This document shows positions 1-6,918 of a DNA stretch of 27,299 nt, piece after piece; within the stretch, counting starts at the first letter, position 1; the number at the start of each line of letters is the position of its first letter. Origin of the DNA: CAZMGT01 sp964565895. Its GTDB lineage: Bacteria > Armatimonadota > Zipacnadia > UBA1398 > CAZMGT01. The DNA is taken from the NCBI GenBank assembly GCA_964565895.1, contig CAZMGT010000054.1:1-27299 (forward strand), read 5' to 3'. The translations under genes were made by a program, and so were the position numbers. Below the pieces are notes generated by a model. That model made no database searches. It saw only the letters and a list, made by a program, of their open reading frames with translations, and was not told the origin of the DNA.

Positions 1-2397
1 CGCATGGTGCGCGCGGAGCTCGTCGGCCCGGCGCAAGACCGGGGCAAGGGGCGCACGTTTGCCCTCGCTGCGGAGCTAATCTCGCCCATCGCCCGCCAGC
101 GCGGCCTCGGGCTGGAGCACGAGCCCGAGGGGCGATTCATTCCCCTCGTCCTCGCCCGCGGCGCGGATGAGCTGAGCGAGGGCTATCTCTGCTCTGCCTT
201 CCTCTCGCTTGAGGGAAAAACGGCGGGCGCCTGCTGGGGGCTGATCGGCCTTCCCGCGCAGCGCATCGTCTCCTCGCCCTGGCTGCTTTCCGCCCTAAAG
301 CGGCTGAGCGAAACGATGCTCCAGCCCGTGCTTTTAGCCACCGGCGGGACAACGCAGTTTAACTTTTTGGACACGGAGCAGGTCGTCGCCGGCGCCGAGG
401 TCATCGTGCGTGACGTGTGCGCCGAGCAGTTTTCCGTGCGCGTGGCCGTTTGCGACGAGCAGGGCGGAGCGACCTATGCCGGGCGCACGTTCGCCTTCCG
501 CCCGCGCTGGCCTCGCCGGCAGGTCGTCGGGCGGATCGTCCTCGCTCCGGGCGCGCTGCGCCCGGGTTTTTACCGCTGCGTGTGCTCGCTCCTGCGCGGG
601 GGCACGGTGGTGGACGAAATCTCCCAGCCGTTTACGATAAGCGCGAGCAAGCCGCGGGCAGGGGCGGAATTCGTGCGCGTAGAGCGCGGGGACTTTATCG
701 TTGGCCAAAGGCCGTGGCACCCGCATGGGGTGAACTTCTGGCCGGGCTATGTCGCCGGGCAGGAGCCAGGGCGCTACCGGGGCCACTGGCTCAGGCCCAT
801 GAGCTACGACCCGGAGCTTGTCGAGCGCGACCTGCAGCGCTTGCAACGCTGCGGGGCAAACCTCGTGTCCATTCAGTTGCTCGACCTGGTAATGCTTCCC
901 TGCGCGCGAGATTTTCTCCTGCGCTGCCGGCGGCATGGGATTCGCGCGAACATTTTCATCCCCGGCGCCCATCCCCTGCGCCCTCGGCCGGAGCAATTCC
1001 TCCCCCTCGTCCGCGCGCTGGCCGGCGACGATGCGGTGTTCGCCTGGGATCTCGCCTGGGAGCCGCGCGTGGGGGGCTATGAGCGCCGCCGCGCGCTCGA
1101 CCGCGACTGGGAGCGCTGGCTGAACAGCCGCTATGGGAGCGTTGCCGCGGCGGAGCGCGACTTTCGCTTCCCCCTCCCGCGCGATGCTCGGGGGCGAGTC
1201 ACCGCGCCCTCGCGCGAGCAGATCCTCAACGACGGGCCGTGGCGGATAATGGTCGCCGCATATCGCAGGTTTCTCGACGATGCGATAAGCAAGGGCTACA
1301 ACACCGTGGTCCGCGCGCTGCGCAAGGTCGACCCGAACCACCTTCTCGGTGCGCGCACGGGCTACGGGGGCACGGGCGGAATGGGCGCGGACTGGCAGAT
1401 GCCGTTCGACCTCGCCGCAGGAGCCAAGCACTTGGACTTTATCTCGCCTGAGGGCTACAACCTAACCGGCCCCTGGGAGGAGTTTCGCAGCGGGGGGTTT
1501 ACCACCGCCTACGCGCGCTGGGCGGGCAACGGCAAGCCCGTGTTTTGGGCGGAGTTCGGCCGCAGCGTCCACCCCCAGCCCGACCCAAGGCGCATCGAGC
1601 TTCAGCGCGAGCTGTTTGAGAATATGTATCGCATGGTCGTCGAGTCGCGCGCCAACGGCTCCGCGGCGTGGTGGTTCCCCGGGGGCTTTCGGGTAAACGA
1701 AAACAGCGACTTTGGCATTTTTAACCCCGACGGAACCCCGCGGCCCGCCGCGCTTGAGCTAAAGCGGTTTGCCCCTCTCGTCGCCGCCGTGCGCCCCGTG
1801 CGCGAGCCGGAGGTGTGGATCGAAGTCGACCGCGACGCACATCCCCGGGGCTATTCCATGGTCCTCGCGCGGCACAGGGAGCAGTATGCGCAGGCCGTGC
1901 GCGCGGGAAAGACGGTGGGCGTGCGCACGGCGGGCACGGGGAAGACCTCGGCCAATGTGCCGCTAGTCGCCGTGGGCAATGTTCCCTGCACCGGCGAAAA
2001 TCCGCCGAAATACCTCAACGCGGAGTTTAACTGGCTCCGCCTGCGCGCCGACGGCGGGCAGTGGGTTGAGGTGCGCGCTGGCGATACCCTGCGCCTGCGC
2101 CGGGGAGCTGCGGTATATGCCTGGGCCTCGCTGGGAAACACGGGCGAGGCGATGTGGCTTTCGCCGGCCTCTGCCCAGGGCGAGCAGGGGGCGGTGTTTC
2201 TTGTCGCGCAGGTTGACGGGCAGCAGGCCGGCCGCCGGCCGGCGCCGCGCGATGTGCCGCGGTTTGCCGATGTTGAGTTTGCCCCGTTTGTCGTCCTGCC
2301 TGCGCTTAACGAGGGGCGCACGCTGCGCTTTTTCCTGCGCGCCGAGGGGCGCACGCGGTTCGGCGAGGCGATCACCTTGCGCGTTGAGCCCGGCTAG
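1..2397 (+). CDS. Partial clan GH-A-like glycoside hydrolase, multidomain (5' end outside window)
   Basis: The reading frame is open to the left edge, so the true start and any signal peptide lie upstream; the first in-window ATG is at 4. Residues below count from that ATG. About 1-105 look like the end of an alpha/beta domain, possibly GATase-like. About 107-225 look like an Ig-type beta sandwich. About 226-600 look like a TIM barrel that begins with a typical cellulase/mannanase entry (HGVNFWPGY). The candidate acid/base is Glu353 in WDLAWEPR and the candidate nucleophile is Glu517 in FWAEFGR. A beta-rich tail follows, about 600-797. Clan GH-A enzymes (GH5, GH42 and relatives) retain glycosides with two Glu residues, usually with Asn before the acid/base; here that residue is Trp. 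The substrate cannot be told. The gene is followed 78 bp later by a second glycosidase-like gene, which suggests joint glycan use. Family-level call is fairly sure; exact GH family is not. Confidence 0.72.
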   Translation, partial: RMVRAELVGPAQDRGKGRTFALAAELISPIARQRGLGLEHEPEGRFIPLVLARGADELSEGYLCSAFLSLEGKTAGACWGLIGLPAQRIVSSPWLLSALKRLSETMLQPVLLATGGTTQFNFLDTEQVVAGAEVIVRDVCAEQFSVRVAVCDEQGGATYAGRTFAFRPRWPRRQVVGRIVLAPGALRPGFYRCVCSLLRGGTVVDEISQPFTISASKPRAGAEFVRVERGDFIVGQRPWHPHGVNFWPGYVAGQEPGRYRGHWLRPMSYDPELVERDLQRLQRCGANLVSIQLLDLVMLPCARDFLLRCRRHGIRANIFIPGAHPLRPRPEQFLPLVRALAGDDAVFAWDLAWEPRVGGYERRRALDRDWERWLNSRYGSVAAAERDFRFPLPRDARGRVTAPSREQILNDGPWRIMVAAYRRFLDDAISKGYNTVVRALRKVDPNHLLGARTGYGGTGGMGADWQMPFDLAAGAKHLDFISPEGYNLTGPWEEFRSGGFTTAYARWAGNGKPVFWAEFGRSVHPQPDPRRIELQRELFENMYRMVVESRANGSAAWWFPGGFRVNENSDFGIFNPDGTPRPAALELKRFAPLVAAVRPVREPEVWIEVDRDAHPRGYSMVLARHREQYAQAVRAGKTVGVRTAGTGKTSANVPLVAVGNVPCTGENPPKYLNAEFNWLRLRADGGQWVEVRAGDTLRLRRGAAVYAWASLGNTGEAMWLSPASAQGEQGAVFLVAQVDGQQAGRRPAPRDVPRFADVEFAPFVVLPALNEGRTLRFFLRAEGRTRFGEAITLRVEPG

Positions 2398-2475
2398 GCG
2401 CGGGGCAGAGGTCCCCCACAAGCTAAGTTAGAAAAAGCGCTGTGCACAGTTGTCCTATCAGAGGGTGGTTTGCCA
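2398..2475. promoter_or_regulatory. Short gap with a 10-bp perfect palindrome
   Basis: The gap between the two glycosidase-like genes contains the perfect palindrome CTGTGCACAG at 2440-2449, preceded by an A-run at 2432-2436. It could be an operator half-site pair or chance. I could not find a -35/-10 pair with good spacing. GAGGGTGG at 2461-2468 serves as the ribosome binding site of the next gene. Confidence 0.2.
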
Positions 2476-4311
2476 ATGGAGAACATTCTGGCGCATCACC
2501 GGGCGTGCTTTGTCTGGTTTGGGCTGGGGCTGGCCTGCGCGGCGCAGGCGATGGACGCGGCGACGCTGCGCGCGCGGATGGAGGCGGCGTATTATCGCGT
2601 CCCGCGGAAGGTGCTCGCTTTTTATTACCCGTGGTATGGGCTGGCCAGCTTTAGCGGGCGAAACCGGCACTTCGGCAAGATCGACACCGAAAAACACGAC
2701 ATCGCCGCCATGCGCCACTACCCGGCCATCGGCCCGTTCGACTCCCACGACCCCCAGGTCGTCGCCTACCACATGCGCCTCGCGCGGGAGGCGGGGGTCG
2801 ATGGGTTTATCGTCTCCTGGTGGGGCCAGGGCGACTTCACCGACCGCGCCATGCCTATCATCCTCAGCGAGGCCGCCAAGGCCGGGCGCGAGATTACTGT
2901 TTACCTAGAGGTTGTGAAAAAACCTATCTCCCCGCAGTCCGCCGCAGAAGACCTTGTCTACATCGTGCGCACCTACGGCGACCATCCCGCGTTTCTCAAG
3001 GTCGAGGGCCGCCCGGTAATCTTCGCCTACGGCAGGACCATCGCTCAGCTTGGGGTGTTTGAGTGGGCCAAGGCCATCGAGCTCGCGCAGCAGCGCCTGG
3101 GGCGCAAGATCTGCGTCATCGGCGACCAGTTGAGCAAGGTGGCCGCGGCGGTATTCGACGGCATCCACACCTACAACGTAGCCGGCCTGTGTCGCGGGCG
3201 CACGCCCGAGGAGGCTGCCCGGGCGACCGCTGCGCTCTATCGGCCAGCGAGCGAGGCCGCGCGGCGCTTTCGCCGCATCTTCGCCGCTACGGTAATCCCC
3301 GGCTACGACGACACGAAGGTGCGCAGCCCGGGCCTCGCCGTGGACCGCCACGGGGGAAAGCTCTACGACTGCCTGTGGCGCGCGGCGATGGAGCTTGACC
3401 CGGACTGGATACTCATTACCTCGTGGAACGAGTGGCACGAGGGGAGCGAGATTGAGCCCTCGCTGGAGCTGGGCGACTATTACATCAAGGCGACGGCGCG
3501 GCTGGCGCGCGAGTTTAAGGCGCGCCCGCGCAAGGCCCATCCGCGCCCTGCGCCCTCGGCGTTTACCGAGCTCGAGCTCGCCTCGCTGCGCCGGGCGCTC
3601 GCCCGCTTGCGCATCGGTTTGCTCCCCGGAGCGAGCTCCCCCGCGGCGTTTTGGCTCATCGAAAACGGCATTGAGTTCGACACGTTATCCTGGGAGGAGC
3701 TCGTGCGCAAGCAGCCCACAGGGGAGGACTTCGACCTCCTCGTCTACGCCGCTGGCGAGCGCTACACGAACACGGTGAACGAGCCGGGCGACGTTGACCG
3801 CGCCCTGCAACGCTACCTGCGCTCGGGGGGAATTTTGTTCGTCCTCCCCGACGGCCCGCTGCCGTTTTATTACGACGCACAAGGGCGGACGGTAAACGCC
3901 GCGCGGAAGTTCGGCATGCCGCTGACCGTCAGCTCCCCGCGCGGGGCGGAGCCCGTGCAGGACGGCCGGCCGCGCGGCTGGGAGGAGCCGCCGCCGGGGC
4001 TGGGCGAGCTGCACTTTGAGGTAAACACCGAGCTCTTGCCCCACCTCCCGCGGCGCTTCCCGTTTCCCACCGTGGGCGATCTGCGCTGGCGGCCGTGGGT
4101 CGCCGCGGACGTTCCCCCGCGGGTAAACGCGGCCTCGCTGATCAAGCTTAAGGGCGGCCGTGGGCGCTACCTTGGCGACGCCGTCGCCGCCGCGGCGATC
4201 GACGACAGCGAAGGGGCGGGCGGCGTGCTTTACGTGTGGTTTCGCCTGCTCGACGGCCCATATGCCGAGCAGTTGCTTTACGACCTATTCTCGCTCGTTG
4301 CCCGACGCTGA
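2476..4311 (+). CDS. Secreted GH99-like (endo-alpha-mannosidase/WbsX-type) protein with C-terminal GATase-like domain
   Basis: The ATG at 2476 is chosen because GAGGGTGG lies 7 bases upstream; a TTG at 2470 is in frame but badly placed. Product is 611 residues. A Sec signal peptide is visible (hydrophobic FVWFGLGLACAAQA, likely cut after AQA), so the protein is exported. The barrel opens with VLAFYYPWYG and carries GVDGFIVSWWG. It ends with SWNEWHEGSEIEPS near 316-329. Glu319 and Glu322 have the spacing of the GH99 catalytic pair, which in that family cleaves alpha-1,2 or alpha-1,3 mannosidic bonds through an epoxide route. The related WbsX proteins share this motif, so hydrolysis is not proven. 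About 375-611 form a second domain resembling the GATase-like fold found in many GH42-type proteins (DFDLLVYAAG, SGGILFVLPDG). No catalytic Cys-His-Glu triad was recognised there. Likely partners with the upstream glycosidase. Confidence 0.8.
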   Translation: MENILAHHRACFVWFGLGLACAAQAMDAATLRARMEAAYYRVPRKVLAFYYPWYGLASFSGRNRHFGKIDTEKHDIAAMRHYPAIGPFDSHDPQVVAYHMRLAREAGVDGFIVSWWGQGDFTDRAMPIILSEAAKAGREITVYLEVVKKPISPQSAAEDLVYIVRTYGDHPAFLKVEGRPVIFAYGRTIAQLGVFEWAKAIELAQQRLGRKICVIGDQLSKVAAAVFDGIHTYNVAGLCRGRTPEEAARATAALYRPASEAARRFRRIFAATVIPGYDDTKVRSPGLAVDRHGGKLYDCLWRAAMELDPDWILITSWNEWHEGSEIEPSLELGDYYIKATARLAREFKARPRKAHPRPAPSAFTELELASLRRALARLRIGLLPGASSPAAFWLIENGIEFDTLSWEELVRKQPTGEDFDLLVYAAGERYTNTVNEPGDVDRALQRYLRSGGILFVLPDGPLPFYYDAQGRTVNAARKFGMPLTVSSPRGAEPVQDGRPRGWEEPPPGLGELHFEVNTELLPHLPRRFPFPTVGDLRWRPWVAADVPPRVNAASLIKLKGGRGRYLGDAVAAAAIDDSEGAGGVLYVWFRLLDGPYAEQLLYDLFSLVARR

Positions 4312-4326
4312 GGTGCAGCGTTTGCG

Positions 4327-5439
4327 TTGAGGAGGCGGACTGCCCTGCGCAAGTCGGGGATTGTTTTGGCGTTAGCCGCGGCGCTGCTCGTGGCGCTTGT
4401 TGGGGGCGTGGCGTTTCAGCTCTTCGCCCCACGCAAGCTGCGCTATCGCTGGCGCGAAGGCCGCGCGCTGACATACGAGATCGCCAGCCAAGCGACAGTG
4501 CACGCGCAAACGGAGTTTTCCGACGAGGCGCTGGCGGACAAACTTTCGCAAATGCTGGACAAAATCGCCGGCCAGCGCCGCGGGGCGACGGGGCAGTGGC
4601 TGAAGCAGCTCGAGAACCTCTCCGCCGAAGTAACGCACCGCTGCACAGTGACCCTTCGCCCGCGCGAGGTAACCGCTGCGGGGGCGACGCTCGAGGCCAC
4701 GGTGGAGAGGCTGGAGTTTAGGCTTACCCCGCGGGCGCCGGACAGCGCAGCGCAGGTTCCCGCGGCAGCGGTGGCCATTACCTGGGACGGCCAGCAGGCG
4801 AGCGTTACCGCGCCGCCCGGGCGCTGGCTGGGCGGGCTGAGCTCGCAGCGCATCGCCGAGGAGCTAAAGCGCCCGTTTCGCCTCTCCGTCTCCCCACGCG
4901 GCGAGGCGAACGAGGCCCAACTCGGCGCTTGGGCCGCGCTTGTCGCGCTGCTCAGCGGATTTCCCCAGGAGGGCCTGGCCGACGTGTTCTTCGTCCTCCC
5001 CGAGCAGGCAGTACGCGGCGGTGATTCGTGGTCGGCGAAGTTTGCTCCGGAAAAGGCCCTCCCCACGCCCCTGCGGGCGATTGTCTCCGCGCGCCAAGGG
5101 GCCATCTGCCAGTCGCGGCTGACCTCCCTGCGCTTGCGCGCCCTGCACCGCATGGCGGAAATCGAGTATACCTGCCGCTACGACGGCGAACTGGCGCCGA
5201 ACCTCCTGGGCATCGGCCTATTCGGCCCGATGCGCACGGAGCTGGCCATCGCCGCCGAGGGCCGAGGGACGTTCGACGCCACGGCGGGGCGCCTGCTCGC
5301 CAGCGAGCAGCGGCAAACGCTTGCCCTGCGGCTAAAGCTCGACCTTTCCGCAGCGGCCGGCGCCGCGCAAGACGGAAGCGCCTCCGTCCAGTTCACCCTC
5401 GACGGCCAGCGCACGGTGACCCTTGTGCGCAGCGAGTAA
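4327..5439 (+). CDS. Membrane-anchored or exported protein of unknown function, DUF6263-like
   Basis: I do not recognise a firm function. The N-terminus is basic (RRR, RK) followed by one hydrophobic segment, residues about 12-32 (IVLALAAALLVALVGGVAFQL), giving a single-pass anchor or uncleaved signal. The remaining 330 residues are beta-rich, starting with LRYRWREGRALTYEI, and contain a stretch like VLPEQAVRGGDSW near 220-235. These resemble secreted DUF6263-type beta proteins, a resemblance from memory only. The start is uncertain. TTG at 4327 has GAGGTG 11 bases upstream. A strong GAGGAGG at 4329-4335 lies just after it and would instead serve a rare CTG at 4345. The gene begins 15 bp after the GH99-like gene, so it is probably co-transcribed with it. 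A substrate-binding or cell-envelope role is possible. Confidence 0.6.
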   Translation: MRRRTALRKSGIVLALAAALLVALVGGVAFQLFAPRKLRYRWREGRALTYEIASQATVHAQTEFSDEALADKLSQMLDKIAGQRRGATGQWLKQLENLSAEVTHRCTVTLRPREVTAAGATLEATVERLEFRLTPRAPDSAAQVPAAAVAITWDGQQASVTAPPGRWLGGLSSQRIAEELKRPFRLSVSPRGEANEAQLGAWAALVALLSGFPQEGLADVFFVLPEQAVRGGDSWSAKFAPEKALPTPLRAIVSARQGAICQSRLTSLRLRALHRMAEIEYTCRYDGELAPNLLGIGLFGPMRTELAIAAEGRGTFDATAGRLLASEQRQTLALRLKLDLSAAAGAAQDGSASVQFTLDGQRTVTLVRSE

Positions 5440-5463
5440 GCGGCGACCGCCGGCCTGCGCCGT

Positions 5464-5492
5464 TTGACTTTCCCCAAGCTATTGGATAGCAT
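5464..5492 (+). promoter_or_regulatory. Sigma70-type promoter for hisS-aspS
   Basis: TTGACT (5464-5469) and TAGCAT (5487-5492) are separated by exactly 17 bases. This is one of the best housekeeping-type promoters in the window. Transcription would begin near 5499, giving a leader of about 74 bases before hisS. Confidence 0.7.
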
Positions 5493-5525
5493 GTGTGGCG
5501 CACCGAGCATGGCGGCCGAGGCGCT

Positions 5526-5554
5526 GGAGTGCGGCGCATCCGCGCTCCGTTTTT
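5526..5554 (+). terminator. Terminator-like hairpin in hisS leader (possible attenuator)
   Basis: GGAGTGCGG (5526-5534) pairs with CCGCGCTCC (5540-5548) across the loop CGCAT, giving nine pairs including one G-U. The stem is followed by G and five T (5550-5554), the form of an intrinsic terminator. It lies between the promoter at 5464-5492 and hisS at 5573, so it could set readthrough into hisS-aspS. It has no T-box consensus and no His-rich leader peptide. It might instead stop readthrough from the upstream operon. Confidence 0.5.
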
Positions 5555-5572
5555 GGTATTGAGGGAGGAGCA

Positions 5573-6856
5573 ATGCGGTTTAAGGCCCCTCGCGGAACAA
5601 GGGATGTCCTCCCGCCGGAGTCTAACCTGTGGCTGTTTGTCGAGGACACGTTTCGGCGGGTGTGCGCGCGCTACGGCTATCAGGAGATCCGCACGCCGAC
5701 GTTCGAGGACACGGAGCTGTTCACCCGCGGCTTGGGCGAGGGGTCCGACGTGGTGTCCAAGGAGATGTATACGTTTGTCGACCGCGGAGGCCGCAGCCTA
5801 ACGCTGCGCCCGGAGGGCACGGCGCCCGTCGTGCGCGCGTATATCGAGCACGGCTTGGCGCGGCAAAATACCGTGCACAAGTTCTCCTATATCATTAGCT
5901 TTTTCCGCTATGAGCGGCCGCAGGCGGGCCGCCTGCGCGAGCCGCACCAGGTGGGCGTCGAGGCCCTCGGCTCGCCCTCGCCCCTGCTCGATGCCGAGGT
6001 TGTTGCCCTGGGCATGGACTACTGCGCGGAGCTGGGCATGTCCGGCCACGTCCTTTCGCTTAACTCCATCGGCTGCCCGGCCTGCCGCCCGCGCTACCGC
6101 GAGGAGCTGCAGCGGTTTATCGAGCCCATCCTCGCCGAGCTGTGCCCGGACTGCCAGCGGCGATATGCGACCAACCCGCTGCGCGTGCTCGACTGCAAGG
6201 AGGAGCGCTGTAAGCAGCTTACCGCCGAGGCGCCGACGACGCTCGACTTCCTCTGCGACGAGTGCCGCGATCATTTTGACGAGGTCCTTCGCCTGCTCGA
6301 CGCCGCGCAAGTGCCCTATGAGATCGACCGCCGCCTCGTGCGCGGGCTGGATTACTATACGAGGACGGCGTTTGAGATAAAGCACCCGAGCCTGGGCGCG
6401 CAGGACGCCGTGCTGGGCGGGGGCCGCTACGATGGGCTTGTCGAGGCCTGCGGGGGCAAACCGACCCCGGGGATCGGCTTCGGCTCGGGGATCGAGCGCT
6501 GCCTTCTCGCGCTGGGCGAGGAGGCCGCGCGACGCGCGCCAGCGCCCCCTCGGCCGGTGTTCGTCGCCCCCCTCGGGGCGCAGGCCCGCCCGCAGGCGTT
6601 TGCGTTGATCTCCGCCCTGCGCCAGGCAGGGATCGCCGTGGAAACCGACTACTTCGAGCGCAGCCTTAAGGCCCAGCTTAAGGCCGCGGACCGCCTGGGC
6701 GCCCCCCTCGCCGTGATCCTCGGCGAGGACGAGCTGCGCGAAAACAAAGTTCTCCTGCGCGACCTGGCCAGCGGCGAGCAGACGCTTGTTCCTTGGGACG
6801 AGGCCGTGCAGGCGATTGCCGGCCGGTTGGGCGAAGACCACGCCTGCTGCAGCTAG
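5573..6856 (+). CDS. hisS: Histidyl-tRNA synthetase
   Basis: HisRS is a class IIa homodimer that charges tRNA-His with histidine using ATP. The ATG at 5573 follows GAGGGAGGAG at 5561-5570 and gives 427 residues, normal for bacterial HisRS; upstream in-frame starts would overlap the promoter. Visible motifs are RGTRDVLPPE at 7-16, motif 2 RPEGTAP at 79-85, the histidine-specific LVRGLDYYTRTAFE near 255-268, and motif 3 TPGIGFGSGIER. A C-terminal anticodon-binding domain follows. The insertion domain holds Cys pairs (CPACR, CPDC, CDEC, plus DCKEERC), a zinc-ribbon-like pattern seen in a subset of bacterial HisRS. aspS follows after 62 bp in the same direction, the classic hisS-aspS arrangement. 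Expression probably depends on the promoter and leader hairpin just upstream. Confidence 0.97.
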   Translation: MRFKAPRGTRDVLPPESNLWLFVEDTFRRVCARYGYQEIRTPTFEDTELFTRGLGEGSDVVSKEMYTFVDRGGRSLTLRPEGTAPVVRAYIEHGLARQNTVHKFSYIISFFRYERPQAGRLREPHQVGVEALGSPSPLLDAEVVALGMDYCAELGMSGHVLSLNSIGCPACRPRYREELQRFIEPILAELCPDCQRRYATNPLRVLDCKEERCKQLTAEAPTTLDFLCDECRDHFDEVLRLLDAAQVPYEIDRRLVRGLDYYTRTAFEIKHPSLGAQDAVLGGGRYDGLVEACGGKPTPGIGFGSGIERCLLALGEEAARRAPAPPRPVFVAPLGAQARPQAFALISALRQAGIAVETDYFERSLKAQLKAADRLGAPLAVILGEDELRENKVLLRDLASGEQTLVPWDEAVQAIAGRLGEDHACCS

Positions 6857-6918
6857 CGGGCGCTGCCCCGCGCAACGCGCCGCCGAGCGACACTGCCTGC
6901 CCTACGGAGGGGACGGAG

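Noticed and set aside
334..1431. A 365-codon open frame on the minus strand
   Set aside because: Antisense to the TIM-barrel part of the first glycosidase; no recognisable protein features.
5499..5572. T-box riboswitch before hisS
   Set aside because: The leader is only about 74 nt and lacks the T-box sequence (AGGGTGG...), so only a simple hairpin is claimed.
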